DNA of 64,000 nt from Natrinema gelatinilyticum (GCF_024266705.1 NZ_CP100757.1:248001-312000); one strand, 5' to 3'. Shown: positions 52,539 to 60,701, numbered from the stretch's first letter. Made by a program: numbers and translations. Notes: generated from the letters alone by a model not told the origin.

Positions 52539-55046
52539 ATGACCCCATCTAATCGAACTGACGACCAACGAATCGAAGCACAACGCGAAAAAGAAATAGT
52601 GCGGGAAAAGCGAAAGCGAGGTGAAGGAATTGGCTGGAACGGCAGGACGCTCCGCGAACAGTTAGCCGAACTCGAGGATAAGACGGAAGCGACAGGTCAC
52701 TACTATGGATTATCAGAACTGGAATTAAAAAACGGAGATCCGATCCGATACGAGCAACTCTATGCGCGGCTCCGTGGCGACCTCGTAAACGCACGTGAGA
52801 CGTCGAAAGAGGTGTCTGCGACGCCGATCGTCGAGCAAGAGGGTGAGCTGTGCTACGGCCTCTTTACCCCGGAGGGCGACTCGATCGCCGTCTCGACGGG
52901 GATTATCGTCCACGTCCACACGATGAGCGAGGCGATCAAGTTCATGATCAACCACGACTACGAGGAGAGCCCCGGAATCGAGCCCGGCGATATCTTCGTG
53001 AATAACGATCCCCACGTCGGCGACGTGCATCCGTGTGATCTCATGACAATCATTCCCATCTTCCATGATGGGGAGCTTATTGCGTGGGTCGGCGGCGTGA
53101 ATCACGTCATCGATACCGGTGCGATTGGGCCCGGGAGTATGAACGTCTCACAGGCCTCTCGTTTCGGCGACGGTGCCTACTACACGGCCCGTAAAATCGG
53201 CGAGGACTTCGAACTCTACAACTCCTGGAAGAAGGAATACCCGGCCAAGACGCGAACACCGAATTTCCTCAAGCTCGACGAGCGGACGCGGATAACTGGT
53301 TGCCTGATGATCCGACATTCGGTCAAGGAGATGATAGCCGAACACGGGGTCGAGACGTTCAAGCAACTCTCTCATGAAGCCGTCGAGGACGGCCGTCGGG
53401 GCTTCCGGAATCGTATCAAAAGGACGATGCTGCCCGGTACCTATCGCGGTGCTTCGTTCGTCGACGCACTCTACGAGGATCAGGAAAACATCAGTCGAGA
53501 GTACGCCCAGGAGAATCACATCATGCACGCTCCCTCGGAGCTTCACGTCCGAGAAGACGGGACATTTCAGGTTACCTTCGAGGGCGCGAACAAGTGGGGC
53601 TGGCACCCGTTTAACTGTACGCCGGCTGCAATCCAAGGTGGTATCTGGGTAATGCTTACCCAGACGGTGATCCCGAACGAGTTAGTCAACGACGGCGCCT
53701 ACTACGCCTGTGATTTTCACCTCCCAGTCGGCTCATGGGCGAATACCCAGAATACGGAGACGGCCCACGCCTACGCCTGGCACTTCCTCGTGTCAGCGTG
53801 GGCACCGCTCTGGCAACACCTCTCACGGGGCTACTACTCGCGCGGCTTCTGGGAAGAGATCAATGCCGGCAACGCGAACACCTCGAACTGGCTGCAGGGC
53901 GGCGGTATCGACCAGTTCGACAAACTCCACGCCGTCAACTCCTTCGAGTCGGCCTGTGAGGGTGTCGGTGCTCGGTATGTCGAAGACGGCGAGCCACACG
54001 CGTCGGCGGTCTGGAACCCAGAAGGAGATATGGGTGACGCCGAAGCGTGGGAAACAGTTGAACCGTTGCCGTTCCTCGGACGTGCGGCCAAACCCAATAC
54101 CGGCGGTGTGGGCCGCCGGGCAGGCGGTGCCGGCTTCGAATCGATGCGAACTGTCAAAGACGTCAGCAGGTGGTTGCTCTACGAGATGGGCAACGGCTAC
54201 ATGACCAGCGACGGTGGCCTCTTCGGTGGCTACCCTGCCGCATCAGGCTACATCCTCAACGCCAGAAATACCGACCTCGAGGAGCGCTTCGAGAACCAGG
54301 ACGACTATCCACAGCACGATCTCGACCCTGAAAGCGGTGCGTTCGAGTCCACCGTCGACGGTGAGATCACTCGTCGTCCCGAAGGCATTAGCACGCCCAA
54401 GGAGTTCGACGACTACGACATGTATCTGAACTACCTCCGCGGCGGCTCGGGGCTAGGAGATCCGCTAGAACGCGACCCCGAAGACGTCCTGTCGGACATC
54501 CACGATGGGTACGTCCTTCCCCGACACGCGGAAGACGCCTACGGCGTCGTCGTCGAGAAGGTCGATGACGAATCCCAACACAATTCAGCTGTCCGGGGCG
54601 AGTGGGAACTCGACGAGGACGCGACCGAAGGACTCCGCGAAGAGCGGATGCAAGAACGCGCCGAGACGGCACAGCCGGTCTCCGAATGGTTTGTGGGAGA
54701 ACGTGAGCGCATTCGCGACGGAGACAATCTCATTGACGACGTGAAAAAAACCTATGAGAGTAGTATGCGAATGAGCAAGCAGTTCGCCGCCTTCTTCCGT
54801 GAGTTTTGGGGTCTGTCAGATGAGTTTGAGTTCTCGTTGAGCGAAAAGGCGCGGAAATCGCTCGACAACCGGTTCGACTCCGGACTCCAACCGATGTGGG
54901 ATAGTCACACGCGAGGACACAAAACCTGGCTCGACGTAGGTGACGAACCGTATGTCCCGTATACGTGGACCGACCGCTCTATTCAGGACCTCTCCGGTTC
55001 GGAATCGACGTTTGGCGATCGGGAACGAGCGACCCACGACGACTGA
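52539..55046 (+). CDS. acxB: Acetone carboxylase alpha-type subunit (AcxB), copy 2
   Basis: 835 residues, alignable over nearly the full length with the copy at 47.9-50.4 kb without gaps at the nucleotide level in the middle (constant offset 4665). It keeps 'GDIFVNNDPHVGDVHPCDLMTIIPIFHDGELIAWVGGVNHVIDTGAIGPGSMN' and 'INAGNANTSNWLQGGGIDQF'. No extra acxA or acxC follows, so it must share those subunits or serve as an alternative alpha subunit, perhaps with another ketone. The upstream USP stop is 75 nt away. Confidence 0.85.
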   Translation: MTPSNRTDDQRIEAQREKEIVREKRKRGEGIGWNGRTLREQLAELEDKTEATGHYYGLSELELKNGDPIRYEQLYARLRGDLVNARETSKEVSATPIVEQEGELCYGLFTPEGDSIAVSTGIIVHVHTMSEAIKFMINHDYEESPGIEPGDIFVNNDPHVGDVHPCDLMTIIPIFHDGELIAWVGGVNHVIDTGAIGPGSMNVSQASRFGDGAYYTARKIGEDFELYNSWKKEYPAKTRTPNFLKLDERTRITGCLMIRHSVKEMIAEHGVETFKQLSHEAVEDGRRGFRNRIKRTMLPGTYRGASFVDALYEDQENISREYAQENHIMHAPSELHVREDGTFQVTFEGANKWGWHPFNCTPAAIQGGIWVMLTQTVIPNELVNDGAYYACDFHLPVGSWANTQNTETAHAYAWHFLVSAWAPLWQHLSRGYYSRGFWEEINAGNANTSNWLQGGGIDQFDKLHAVNSFESACEGVGARYVEDGEPHASAVWNPEGDMGDAEAWETVEPLPFLGRAAKPNTGGVGRRAGGAGFESMRTVKDVSRWLLYEMGNGYMTSDGGLFGGYPAASGYILNARNTDLEERFENQDDYPQHDLDPESGAFESTVDGEITRRPEGISTPKEFDDYDMYLNYLRGGSGLGDPLERDPEDVLSDIHDGYVLPRHAEDAYGVVVEKVDDESQHNSAVRGEWELDEDATEGLREERMQERAETAQPVSEWFVGERERIRDGDNLIDDVKKTYESSMRMSKQFAAFFREFWGLSDEFEFSLSEKARKSLDNRFDSGLQPMWDSHTRGHKTWLDVGDEPYVPYTWTDRSIQDLSGSESTFGDRERATHDD
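53746..54263 (+). repeat. acxB copy 2 patches near-identical to copy 1
   Basis: Counterpart of 49081-49598: 53746-54001 (two differences) and 54126-54263 (none), with a divergent stretch of 124 nt between. Confidence 0.75.
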
Positions 55047-55147
55047 CAGCTGCGGTGTGTCCCTGCGTCCGATAATCGGTGGACGCCGTATCCACCACGA
55101 AGATACTTCCAACCATCCAGCGCGCACGCTCAGCGGTCGTGACCCAC

Positions 55148-55447
55148 TCACTCCGAGTCTGAGAGAACCTCACCAACGTACTGATCTTCCCACTCCCGGC
55201 GGTCCTCGAGTTCGCGTTGACCACGCGCTGTGATCGTATAGTAGTTCGTCCGACGATCGGCCTACCCTTTCTCGGCGAGTCCTTTGTCGACGGCCTCGTC
55301 GAGGTTAGGATACAACCGCCCATGATGGATCTCTTTTTCGTAGTGTTCCTCGAGTTTGTCTTTGATCGCAAGGCCATGTGGCTCCTCCTCGTCCTGGCCG
55401 GCGATCACGTACAGGAGGTCACGCTGGAATGCAGTGAGATCGTACAT
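55148..55447 (-). pseudogene. PadR-family regulator, broken by an in-frame TAG (copy 2)
   Basis: From ATG 55447 the frame reads 'MYDLTAFQRDLLYVIAGQDEEEPHGLAIKDKLEEHYEKEIHHGRLYPNLDEAVDKGLAEKG', then TAG (55262-55264), then in the same frame 'ADRRTNYYTITARGQRELEDRREWEDQYVGEVLSDSE' and TGA at 55148. In copy 1 the matching codon is CAA (Gln), so a single change (CAG to TAG) explains the break. The remaining frame is intact, so this inactivation looks recent. It ends 100 nt after the acxB2 stop, convergent. Confidence 0.8.
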
Positions 55448-55579
55448 ATCTGAATATAAGTATATTGACTGATGAAGATTCCGGGACCAGGTGGTAGTAC
55501 GGAACGTACGAGACGACTGGATCAACTCAGATTAATCGCATTGAGTCACCTGGATCATCGCCAATGATGTCCGCTAATC

Positions 55580-55941
55580 CGTGAAGTACCTCGGGGACAA
55601 GCCCCGAGGCTTCACCGTTTTGTCCATACCGTCCAAAAACGGACGGATGGACGCAGGCGAATTTAATTCCCCTCGGATTTCCTGAGATGGGTCATCTGGA
55701 ATTCACACCCGAACACGTGGTGTGTCCGTGAGGGTCGGCCGCTCCACCACGGCCCGATGGCGTCCGTCGCACCACGCCGAAGACGTGGATTTTGAGAGAG
55801 CCACATTCCTCCGCAACTGTGTACAGTTGCGATGAAGTACGGTCTTTCATTCGTACAACTGTAGCTTTAAACACGTTAGCAAAATTAATAAAGCTTACGC
55901 GATTCATCCTCGGGGTTAAGCCCCGAGGCACTCTCGCTTTA
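55580..55941. mobile_element. MITE-like tnpB-less IS200/IS605 derivative, copy 2
   Basis: About 362 bp. Left hairpin ACCTCGGGG ACAAG CCCCGAGGC (55587), right hairpin CCTCGGGG TTAAG CCCCGAGG (55908-55929) followed by CACTCTCGCTTTAA. The interior aligns with copy 1 at 33.39-33.74 kb. It carries no gene. Confidence 0.6.
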
Positions 55942-55945
55942 AGAC

Positions 55946-56130
55946 TGTAGACAGAGATTGCATCGGTATATCCCTGAGCAGTGACGGCATTTTCGATACC
56001 CTGTCTGGCAGGCTTATCATCAGTGAGGACGATTACGCCGCGTGTTGAGCGGTCTCTGACGTATTGGATGACCAGCCCTGCAAGAATCGCATCTGTCTTT
56101 TCGACTTCATGCTCAGGCTTGGTCGGTTTT
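55946..56130 (-). pseudogene. Fragment of a PIN-like or similar protein, cut by mobile-element ends
   Basis: The minus strand has a clean frame of about 60 codons: 'KPTKPEHEVEKTDAILAGLVIQYVRDRSTRGVIVLTDDKPARQGIENAVTAQGYTDAISVYS'. The 'TDAILAGL...VIVLTDDKPARQGIENA' pattern is like the C-terminal half of a PIN-type nuclease domain (acidic residues at the strand end). It has neither start nor stop: the MITE-like element cuts it on one side and the orphan palindrome on the other. Confidence 0.5.
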
Positions 56131-56133
56131 AGC

Positions 56134-56258
56134 TGTAATTGAGGGCGCTAAGCCCCCTTCTGCTCACGGCGACGCCGTTCGCATGGTCAGTGGGACCGAC
56201 GGTCCCGCGCTATCCTCAGCGAGCGAAGCGAGCAGGGAGGGGATACAACGCCCGCACA
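56134..56258 (+). repeat. Orphan IS1341-type palindrome with an inserted hairpin
   Basis: Begins TGTAATTGAGGGCGCTAAG and ends GAGGGGATACAACGCCC. Compared with the copy at 18.50 kb it contains about 50 extra nt, including GGGACCGACGGTCCC, within the loop. Confidence 0.5.
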
Positions 56259-56369
56259 TCTTGGTTTCATGTGAATCGGTACCCTTATTATCCCTTCGGT
56301 CGAAGGTGAGAATAAGATGCTCACCACGCTTCCGGCGGTGTTCAAACGCGACAACAAGCGTGCATCGTC

Positions 56370-56612
56370 GGTTGTGGCCGAGTGTCGAACCGGGAGGAGT
56401 GGGACACTCCGAACCACCTGTCAAGGGAAGCCGCCTGTGGAGTCTGGAACCGTCCGCAGAACGCCAACAGCGTTCTGCCGGGCCGCACGAGACGCTCCGC
56501 GTCTTGTGGACGCTGTGGGATCTGTTCCTGCACGTTCCGACACAGAAACAGGAAGCTCCGTCCTTAACAAGCAAGGGCCGGGGAGGCCCGAGCGCGGTAG
56601 GGCGGAGTAGTT
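56370..56612 (+). pseudogene. tnpB: tnpB 3'-end remnant with IS1341-type right end
   Basis: The stretch ends with GTAGGGCGGAGTAGTTCAC, nearly the same terminus as the intact tnpB element (GTAGGGCGGGGTAGTTCAC). Just before it, AGGAAGCTCCGTCCTTAAC resembles the coding end of tnpB. No open tnpB frame remains, so only the extreme 3' part of an element is left. Confidence 0.5.
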
Positions 56613-56625
56613 CACAGGCAATAGC

Positions 56626-56665
56626 CTTGTTGAAACCTATCACCTATTGAGGGTTTCAACAAGGT
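56626..56665. repeat. 13-bp perfect hairpin, possibly fused IS ends
   Basis: CCTTGTTGAAACC (56626-56638) and GGTTTCAACAAGG (56653-56665) are perfect inverted repeats around a 14-nt loop. The right arm continues into a short protein-like frame ('NKVIQEKLDRLSERLSDREE', then a stop at about 56719). It may be two terminal repeats brought together by deletion. Confidence 0.45.
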
Positions 56666-56884
56666 CATTCAGGAGAAACTGGATCGGTTGTCCGAGCGGT
56701 TATCCGATCGCGAGGAGTGAGTTGACTATTCGTTGAGGAACAGAGAATCGAGCGTGCTCAACGCCCACCTGTACTTGCTGTACCGTTCATTTGACTACTG
56801 GCATCAACACGAATATACACCGTTGCGTTCAGTACGCATACCTACTTATCAAATCGAGTGCCGCATGCCATAATTCTCTCTGAA

Positions 56885-57260
56885 CTGAAGAGATGGTTCT
56901 ACCAATTACTGTTACTTGGAGCTATCGCCGAATAATCGACCCCACAGAGAAGCCGTTCCTGAGCCGTTATCGCATTCAGACGTCGTATCGGCCTGCTCAC
57001 CTCGAGTCTGCTCTATATCTCGGTCACGCTCTGAAGGTTCGGTTGAAGCAATCCATCTTAGACGAGACGTACAACCACCGGACAGGAGTCGAACGAACTA
57101 ACGATGCGGTCAAGGACTGCGGCCTCGGGCACGTCCGCACCCCAGGCCGCGTCCACGCACGAACAGAAGTGTTCGTTGCGCTGTGTCTCCGGATCGTCCT
57201 TGCGATTACCAACTCAACTACGAGCGAGGAGACGATTCAGGTCGTGAGAAACTCAAGCTA
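56885..57260 (+). pseudogene. Transposase C-terminal fragment
   Basis: The frame reads 'YRRIIDPTEKPFLSRYRIQTSYRPAHLESALYLGHALKVRLKQSILDETYNHRTGVERTNDAVKDCGLGHVRTPGRVHARTEVFVALCLRIVLAITN'. 'YNHRTGVERTNDAVKDCGLGHVRTPGRVHAR' is typical of the end of a haloarchaeal DDE transposase (catalytic Glu region). The N-terminal catalytic part is missing. The family is not assigned. Confidence 0.65.
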
Positions 57261-57470
57261 TGAGTTGGATTCTATGACACGCTCGGATAGGAGTGACGGC
57301 GGTGTGGCCCTGCCAGTAACTCTGTCATGCCGGCGGGGTTACAAACCAGCAAACATCCCAACTCAGCGGTGTGGTGCCGCGGGAAGTCGTTCGAAAGATC
57401 TTCGATCTTTCGTGATCACGAGAGAACGTTGCGCTCTCGAACGACCTCGACGAAAACGGCGAGGAGGAGG

Positions 57471-57971
57471 TCACTGGTTCGTCTCTGTACAGAGACATTC
57501 GTGTCCATATCGAGACCGACCGACAATGAAGGCATGAATTTCGGTTGCGAGCGCATGCATCGCTTCAGCTCGGCCCGCTGAGGCGAGACCATCCTGATAG
57601 TATGTCTTCGTTCGGTGATCACGCCAGAGATCGGCGAGATCATCCGCAATTGATTCTGCTACGATACCTGTCTTTGCTGCCTCTCGGTATACTCCAGGGT
57701 GAGTTCCAGGAAGATCATCCGGTTGCATCGTCCCCCGTTCAAGAAGGCGAAACTCGACCGACCGTTCAATAGCGACGAACGAGGCCTCAATCACCAGCGT
57801 ATAATATTTGGCGTCACGCAACGCTTCGGCGCCGGCGAGTAATCGACAGGCCTTCCGCAACTGAAGGAGTGCTGCGTCTTCGACATCAAGTCCAGGTTCA
57901 ATCTCGGTCGGCCGAAAGTCGAACGCGGCTTGGACGTCGTCGATGAGCTGCTCTATTTGTGAACTACTCAT
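57471..57971 (-). CDS. HEPN-domain toxin
   Basis: 166 residues from ATG 57971. Helical protein with 'LQLRKACRLLAGAEALRDAKYYTLVIEASFVAIERSVEFRLLERG' and 'ESIADDLADLWRDHRTKTYYQDGLASAGRAEAMHALATEIHAFIVGRS'. The RDHRTKTYY segment is the place of the Rx4-6H-type RNase motif of HEPN toxins. Its start overlaps the stop of the MNT gene by 8 nt (ATGAGTAG), the classical HEPN/MNT arrangement. It should be an RNase toxin or tRNA-acting protein kept inactive by AMPylation or binding of the partner. Confidence 0.8.
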   Translation of the reverse strand: MSSSQIEQLIDDVQAAFDFRPTEIEPGLDVEDAALLQLRKACRLLAGAEALRDAKYYTLVIEASFVAIERSVEFRLLERGTMQPDDLPGTHPGVYREAAKTGIVAESIADDLADLWRDHRTKTYYQDGLASAGRAEAMHALATEIHAFIVGRSRYGHECLCTETNQ

Positions 57972-58653
57972 CGGCGACCACTGTCTTCCAGAGGGCGTGA
58001 AGTTGTTCACTTCCGTTTACTGTGACACCTTCATCGAATATCTCCTGGAGTTTTGACCCGGCTCTGTGTGCACTTTCGATGGATTCTACGTACGGCTCGA
58101 ACTCAAATCGATCACCATCGAAGCGCTCGTTCTGTAGATCGGCGACGACATCCGTAACAAGGCGACGGGCGGACGTCCGGTCACCTTCTACGACAACGAA
58201 AAGATCGATATCACTCTGGCGGTCTGCCTCACCTCGGGCAACGCTTCCGAAGACGACGATTCCAAGAAGTTCCTCGATGTCCTCGACGTCTGGGGTCTCT
58301 TTTTGGATGGCTTCTACAAACGCTCGGATCGGTGCGTGGAATTTCGATTGAGCGATGGCGAGGATTGGATCGTCTTTGTGAAGTCGATCCGGGTTGATAG
58401 CGACATAGTTCCGTTGCGGGGTCTCCCGGATTCGTATGGCACCGATGTTATCGAGAAGTTCGATTGCTCGCCATACCGTTGATCTAGTAACTCCAGTCGC
58501 GTCGACGAGTTCCGGTATCGTATATTCCGTTTCGTGGGCGTCGGCCAGAAGACGGAGGATATCATCTGCAGCCCCGATTCGGAAGACCTCAGTATCCGTA
58601 TCTGGATACGCATCGATACATACTGTTATACCTCGTTGCGCAATTTCAGACAC
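57964..58653 (-). CDS. MNT-type nucleotidyltransferase antitoxin with N-terminal winged helix
   Basis: 229 residues. Residues ~30-90 form a winged helix ('ADDILRLLADAHETEYTIPELVDATGVTRSTVWRAIELLDNIGAIRI'). The minimal nucleotidyltransferase domain carries 'VVFGSVARGEADRQSDIDLFVVVEGD' (residues 133-158) with the GS...DxD motif. MNT antitoxins modify or block their HEPN toxin; the fused HTH suggests that this one also represses its own promoter. The two-gene unit looks intact amid surrounding pseudogenes. Confidence 0.85.
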   Translation of the reverse strand: MSEIAQRGITVCIDAYPDTDTEVFRIGAADDILRLLADAHETEYTIPELVDATGVTRSTVWRAIELLDNIGAIRIRETPQRNYVAINPDRLHKDDPILAIAQSKFHAPIRAFVEAIQKETPDVEDIEELLGIVVFGSVARGEADRQSDIDLFVVVEGDRTSARRLVTDVVADLQNERFDGDRFEFEPYVESIESAHRAGSKLQEIFDEGVTVNGSEQLHALWKTVVADE

Positions 58654-58786
58654 TATCTGATTTTGTGCAACGAGTTATAAATAGGTGGCGGTGCCAACTT
58701 ACGGTTCAACGCTCCAGAAAGGAACATCCCTCCCGTACCCCAGCTTTCATTCTCGATACAGGCTTTCTTCGAACGCTAATTTGTCG

Positions 58787-59095
58787 TCAGTCAGGATCGT
58801 TTCCGAACAATCGTTTCGTCTTTCCCCACACGGACGTTGCCCTGGACTCATTCTTGCCCTCCTTTGGGGTGACTGCCCGTTCACCAGGACTCGTGTCTGT
58901 GTCTCGGTTACTGTCTGCGAGGTCGACTTTGGGCTGTTCGATCTCTTCCTCAAGTTCGGTAATTCGGTCCTCTTTTTGTTCAACCGTGGCCTCGAGGTCA
59001 TTAATACGGTCTCTTAGCAACCGATTTTTCTCGACCAGATAGGCATGGTTTTGCTTCGTTTCGTCACGTCTGTCGGGGTCGACGATTCGTTTTTG
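58787..59095 (-). pseudogene. C-terminal fragment of an NrS-1-like primase (second copy)
   Basis: The stretch 'DRRDETKQNHAYLVEKNRLLRDRINDLEATVEQKEDRITELEEEIEQPKVDLADSNRDTDTSPGERAVTPKEGKNESRATSVWGKTKRLFGNDPD' matches the end of the protein at 2.2-3.4 kb almost residue for residue, with about 300 nt of clear DNA similarity (2184-2480 versus 58800-59096). Upstream the similarity stops abruptly, and the catalytic domain is absent. Confidence 0.85.
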
Positions 59096-59419
59096 CGATG
59101 ATCTCGAGCAATTCTCAAAAATGGGCACACTCGATTCTTTTCTCGTTACACCAGCCGTCATCGTGGCTCTCGCGTGAGAGTGACCACGTATGTGTACGAT
59201 GGCGCTGCAAGTGTCAAAGGCGTCTTCTCGAGAGCCAGTGACACCTGATGTCCTCGGGAAACATGCCAAACCCCGTCTCGAGTTCGAGCCAACGTCGACC
59301 GATCGAACGAGAGACCAACACGTAACGAAACCACACGTACAACCGCGATCGCGGTAGATTAGTCGTTTTGTCGATCTGAATGAGCCCGGTTGGGCGATGA
59401 TCTACTCCTGTGGCCACAC
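59096..59419. other. Intergenic region, no gene seen
   Basis: 324 nt upstream of the primase fragment. No frame with family features; the homology to the intact primase gene has already ended. Confidence 0.4.
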
Positions 59420-59755
59420 CTATCCGTGGACACCAGCCGTCTCTGTTGAGTCCATCGTTTCAGTGGTCTCCACCAGATCGTCGGTGAACGTAGCGAGGAG
59501 CGAATCGGAATCGCGATCAGGGTCATTCGGAGATCGCTTCCAGAGTTCGACGTCGAACGCCCGTGTTGCCGTTGCCTGCCCCTCTGTGGCGATGACCATG
59601 AGGATTGCTTCCTGATAGATCACTATCGTTCGGTGTTCGTCGACATCGAGATATTCGATTGCGGCCGCCTCAAGTGCAGTCCAGAGATTCACTGGCTCAA
59701 CCAAGGTACAGTGCTTCACCGGCTCGGCCTCGTCCGTCATAGCAGTCGACACCAT
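59420..59755 (-). CDS. Haloarchaeal hypothetical protein
   Basis: 111 residues from ATG 59755 (or 106 from ATG 59740). 'HCTLVEPVNLWTALEAAAIEYLDVDEHRTIVIYQEAILMVIATEGQATATRAFDVELWKRSPNDPDRDSDSLLATFTDDLVETTE' shows an acidic alpha/beta protein without known motifs. Composition is typical for a real haloarchaeal gene. Function unknown; the neighbours are pseudogenes. Confidence 0.5.
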   Translation of the reverse strand: MVSTAMTDEAEPVKHCTLVEPVNLWTALEAAAIEYLDVDEHRTIVIYQEAILMVIATEGQATATRAFDVELWKRSPNDPDRDSDSLLATFTDDLVETTETMDSTETAGVHG

Positions 59756-60159
59756 CCGTCAGTACAAGTATACCCGGACACCGTGGTGTTGGAGACCGAG
59801 ATCACGCTCTGCTGTTGGCAGAGATTTCCATTACAATCTCCATTGTCCGTCGTTCCAGTGCGGTCCCATATTCCGAGGAGTTACACGGATGGCTAGAGAA
59901 CAACGGCCATTGACCAGACATCCGAAGCATTCGCTGCTGCGCTGTAGTCGGGTGATACCGAACGCGTAGATGACTTTGACCTACTCCGGAAAGATCTGAA
60001 TCGCTCGTAGCTAGTCCATGTTAGCCAACAGAACTGGTAATTGTGTTCGTTGTTGGTTGATAAATCTGCCCGGAAGATTACCGGCACTGAGGGAGATGCC
60101 ACGTATCCAGCTATAGAAGAAAGAACCAAATTCCTTGCAGTCGAAGCCACAGATAGAAT
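59756..60159. other. Intergenic region, no gene seen
   Basis: About 400 nt, AT-richer than average, between two hypothetical genes. No supported frame or site. Confidence 0.4.
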
Positions 60160-60523
60160 GCCAGAGTACATCGATCCACAGGTCAAGGATCTGCGTGGGA
60201 GCAAGAGTCCAATAGAGGTAACGCTCCTCATCGGTGTCTCTGGTGAGTACGACAATGACACCGTCTGTGAGCTAATTGAGCAGGTTGGTGCAACTGTCGA
60301 CGCCGAAATCGGACGTGCGACGCTCAGAGTGACTGCATCAGAAACAGCAATCGAATCACTCTGTACACTTGATGGAGTCAAATCGATCGAACTCGAACGA
60401 GATGATGTGCAGAGAGTTCGTGCGCGAATACTTCGAGGACCACGAAAACGAGCAGGACCACGAAAACGAGCGCACTGCAGCTGCGGTCGCCCCTTACGAA
60501 CGCGAGCGGATCACGCTCGGTGA
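60160..60523 (+). CDS. Small alpha/beta domain protein, possibly truncated and fused out of frame
   Basis: From ATG 60160: 'MPEYIDPQVKDLRGSKSPIEVTLLIGVSGEYDNDTVCELIEQVGATVDAEIGRATLRVTASETAIESLCTLDGVKSIELERDDVQ' reads like an inhibitor I9/propeptide-type ferredoxin-like fold. After that, the frame turns into arginine-rich sequence ('RGPRKRAGPRKRAHCSCGRP'), a sign that it has run into another gene's wrong frame. The genuine protein probably ended earlier and the 3' part was replaced. Confidence 0.45.
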
Positions 60524-60701
60524 TGCTGCAAGACTTGCTGATGTCGACCGCTGGACGATGCGTGATATCCTCCGTGAGCACGACGTTGACCTCCGACTCG
60601 GTTTCGTTGATGAGGACGATGCAGTCTACGAGGGTGAGGCAGCGAACGAACTCGAATTCGATGTTGAATCTGCTGGCGACGAGGCATCGCGCTCGCAATG
60701 A
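60402..60701 (+). CDS. UPF0175-like antitoxin, N-terminus probably lost
   Basis: About 99 residues from ATG 60402. 'REFVREYFEDHENEQDHENERTAAAVAPYERERITLGDAARLADVDRWTMRDILREHDVDLRLGFVDEDDAVYEGEAANELEFD' has the UPF0175 helix-turn-helix (LGDAARLADVDRWTMRDILRE) and acidic tail. A typical N-terminal ribbon-helix part is missing, replaced by the overlapping upstream gene in another frame. No toxin gene follows, so this looks like an orphan or relic. Confidence 0.5.
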   Translation: MMCREFVREYFEDHENEQDHENERTAAAVAPYERERITLGDAARLADVDRWTMRDILREHDVDLRLGFVDEDDAVYEGEAANELEFDVESAGDEASRSQ

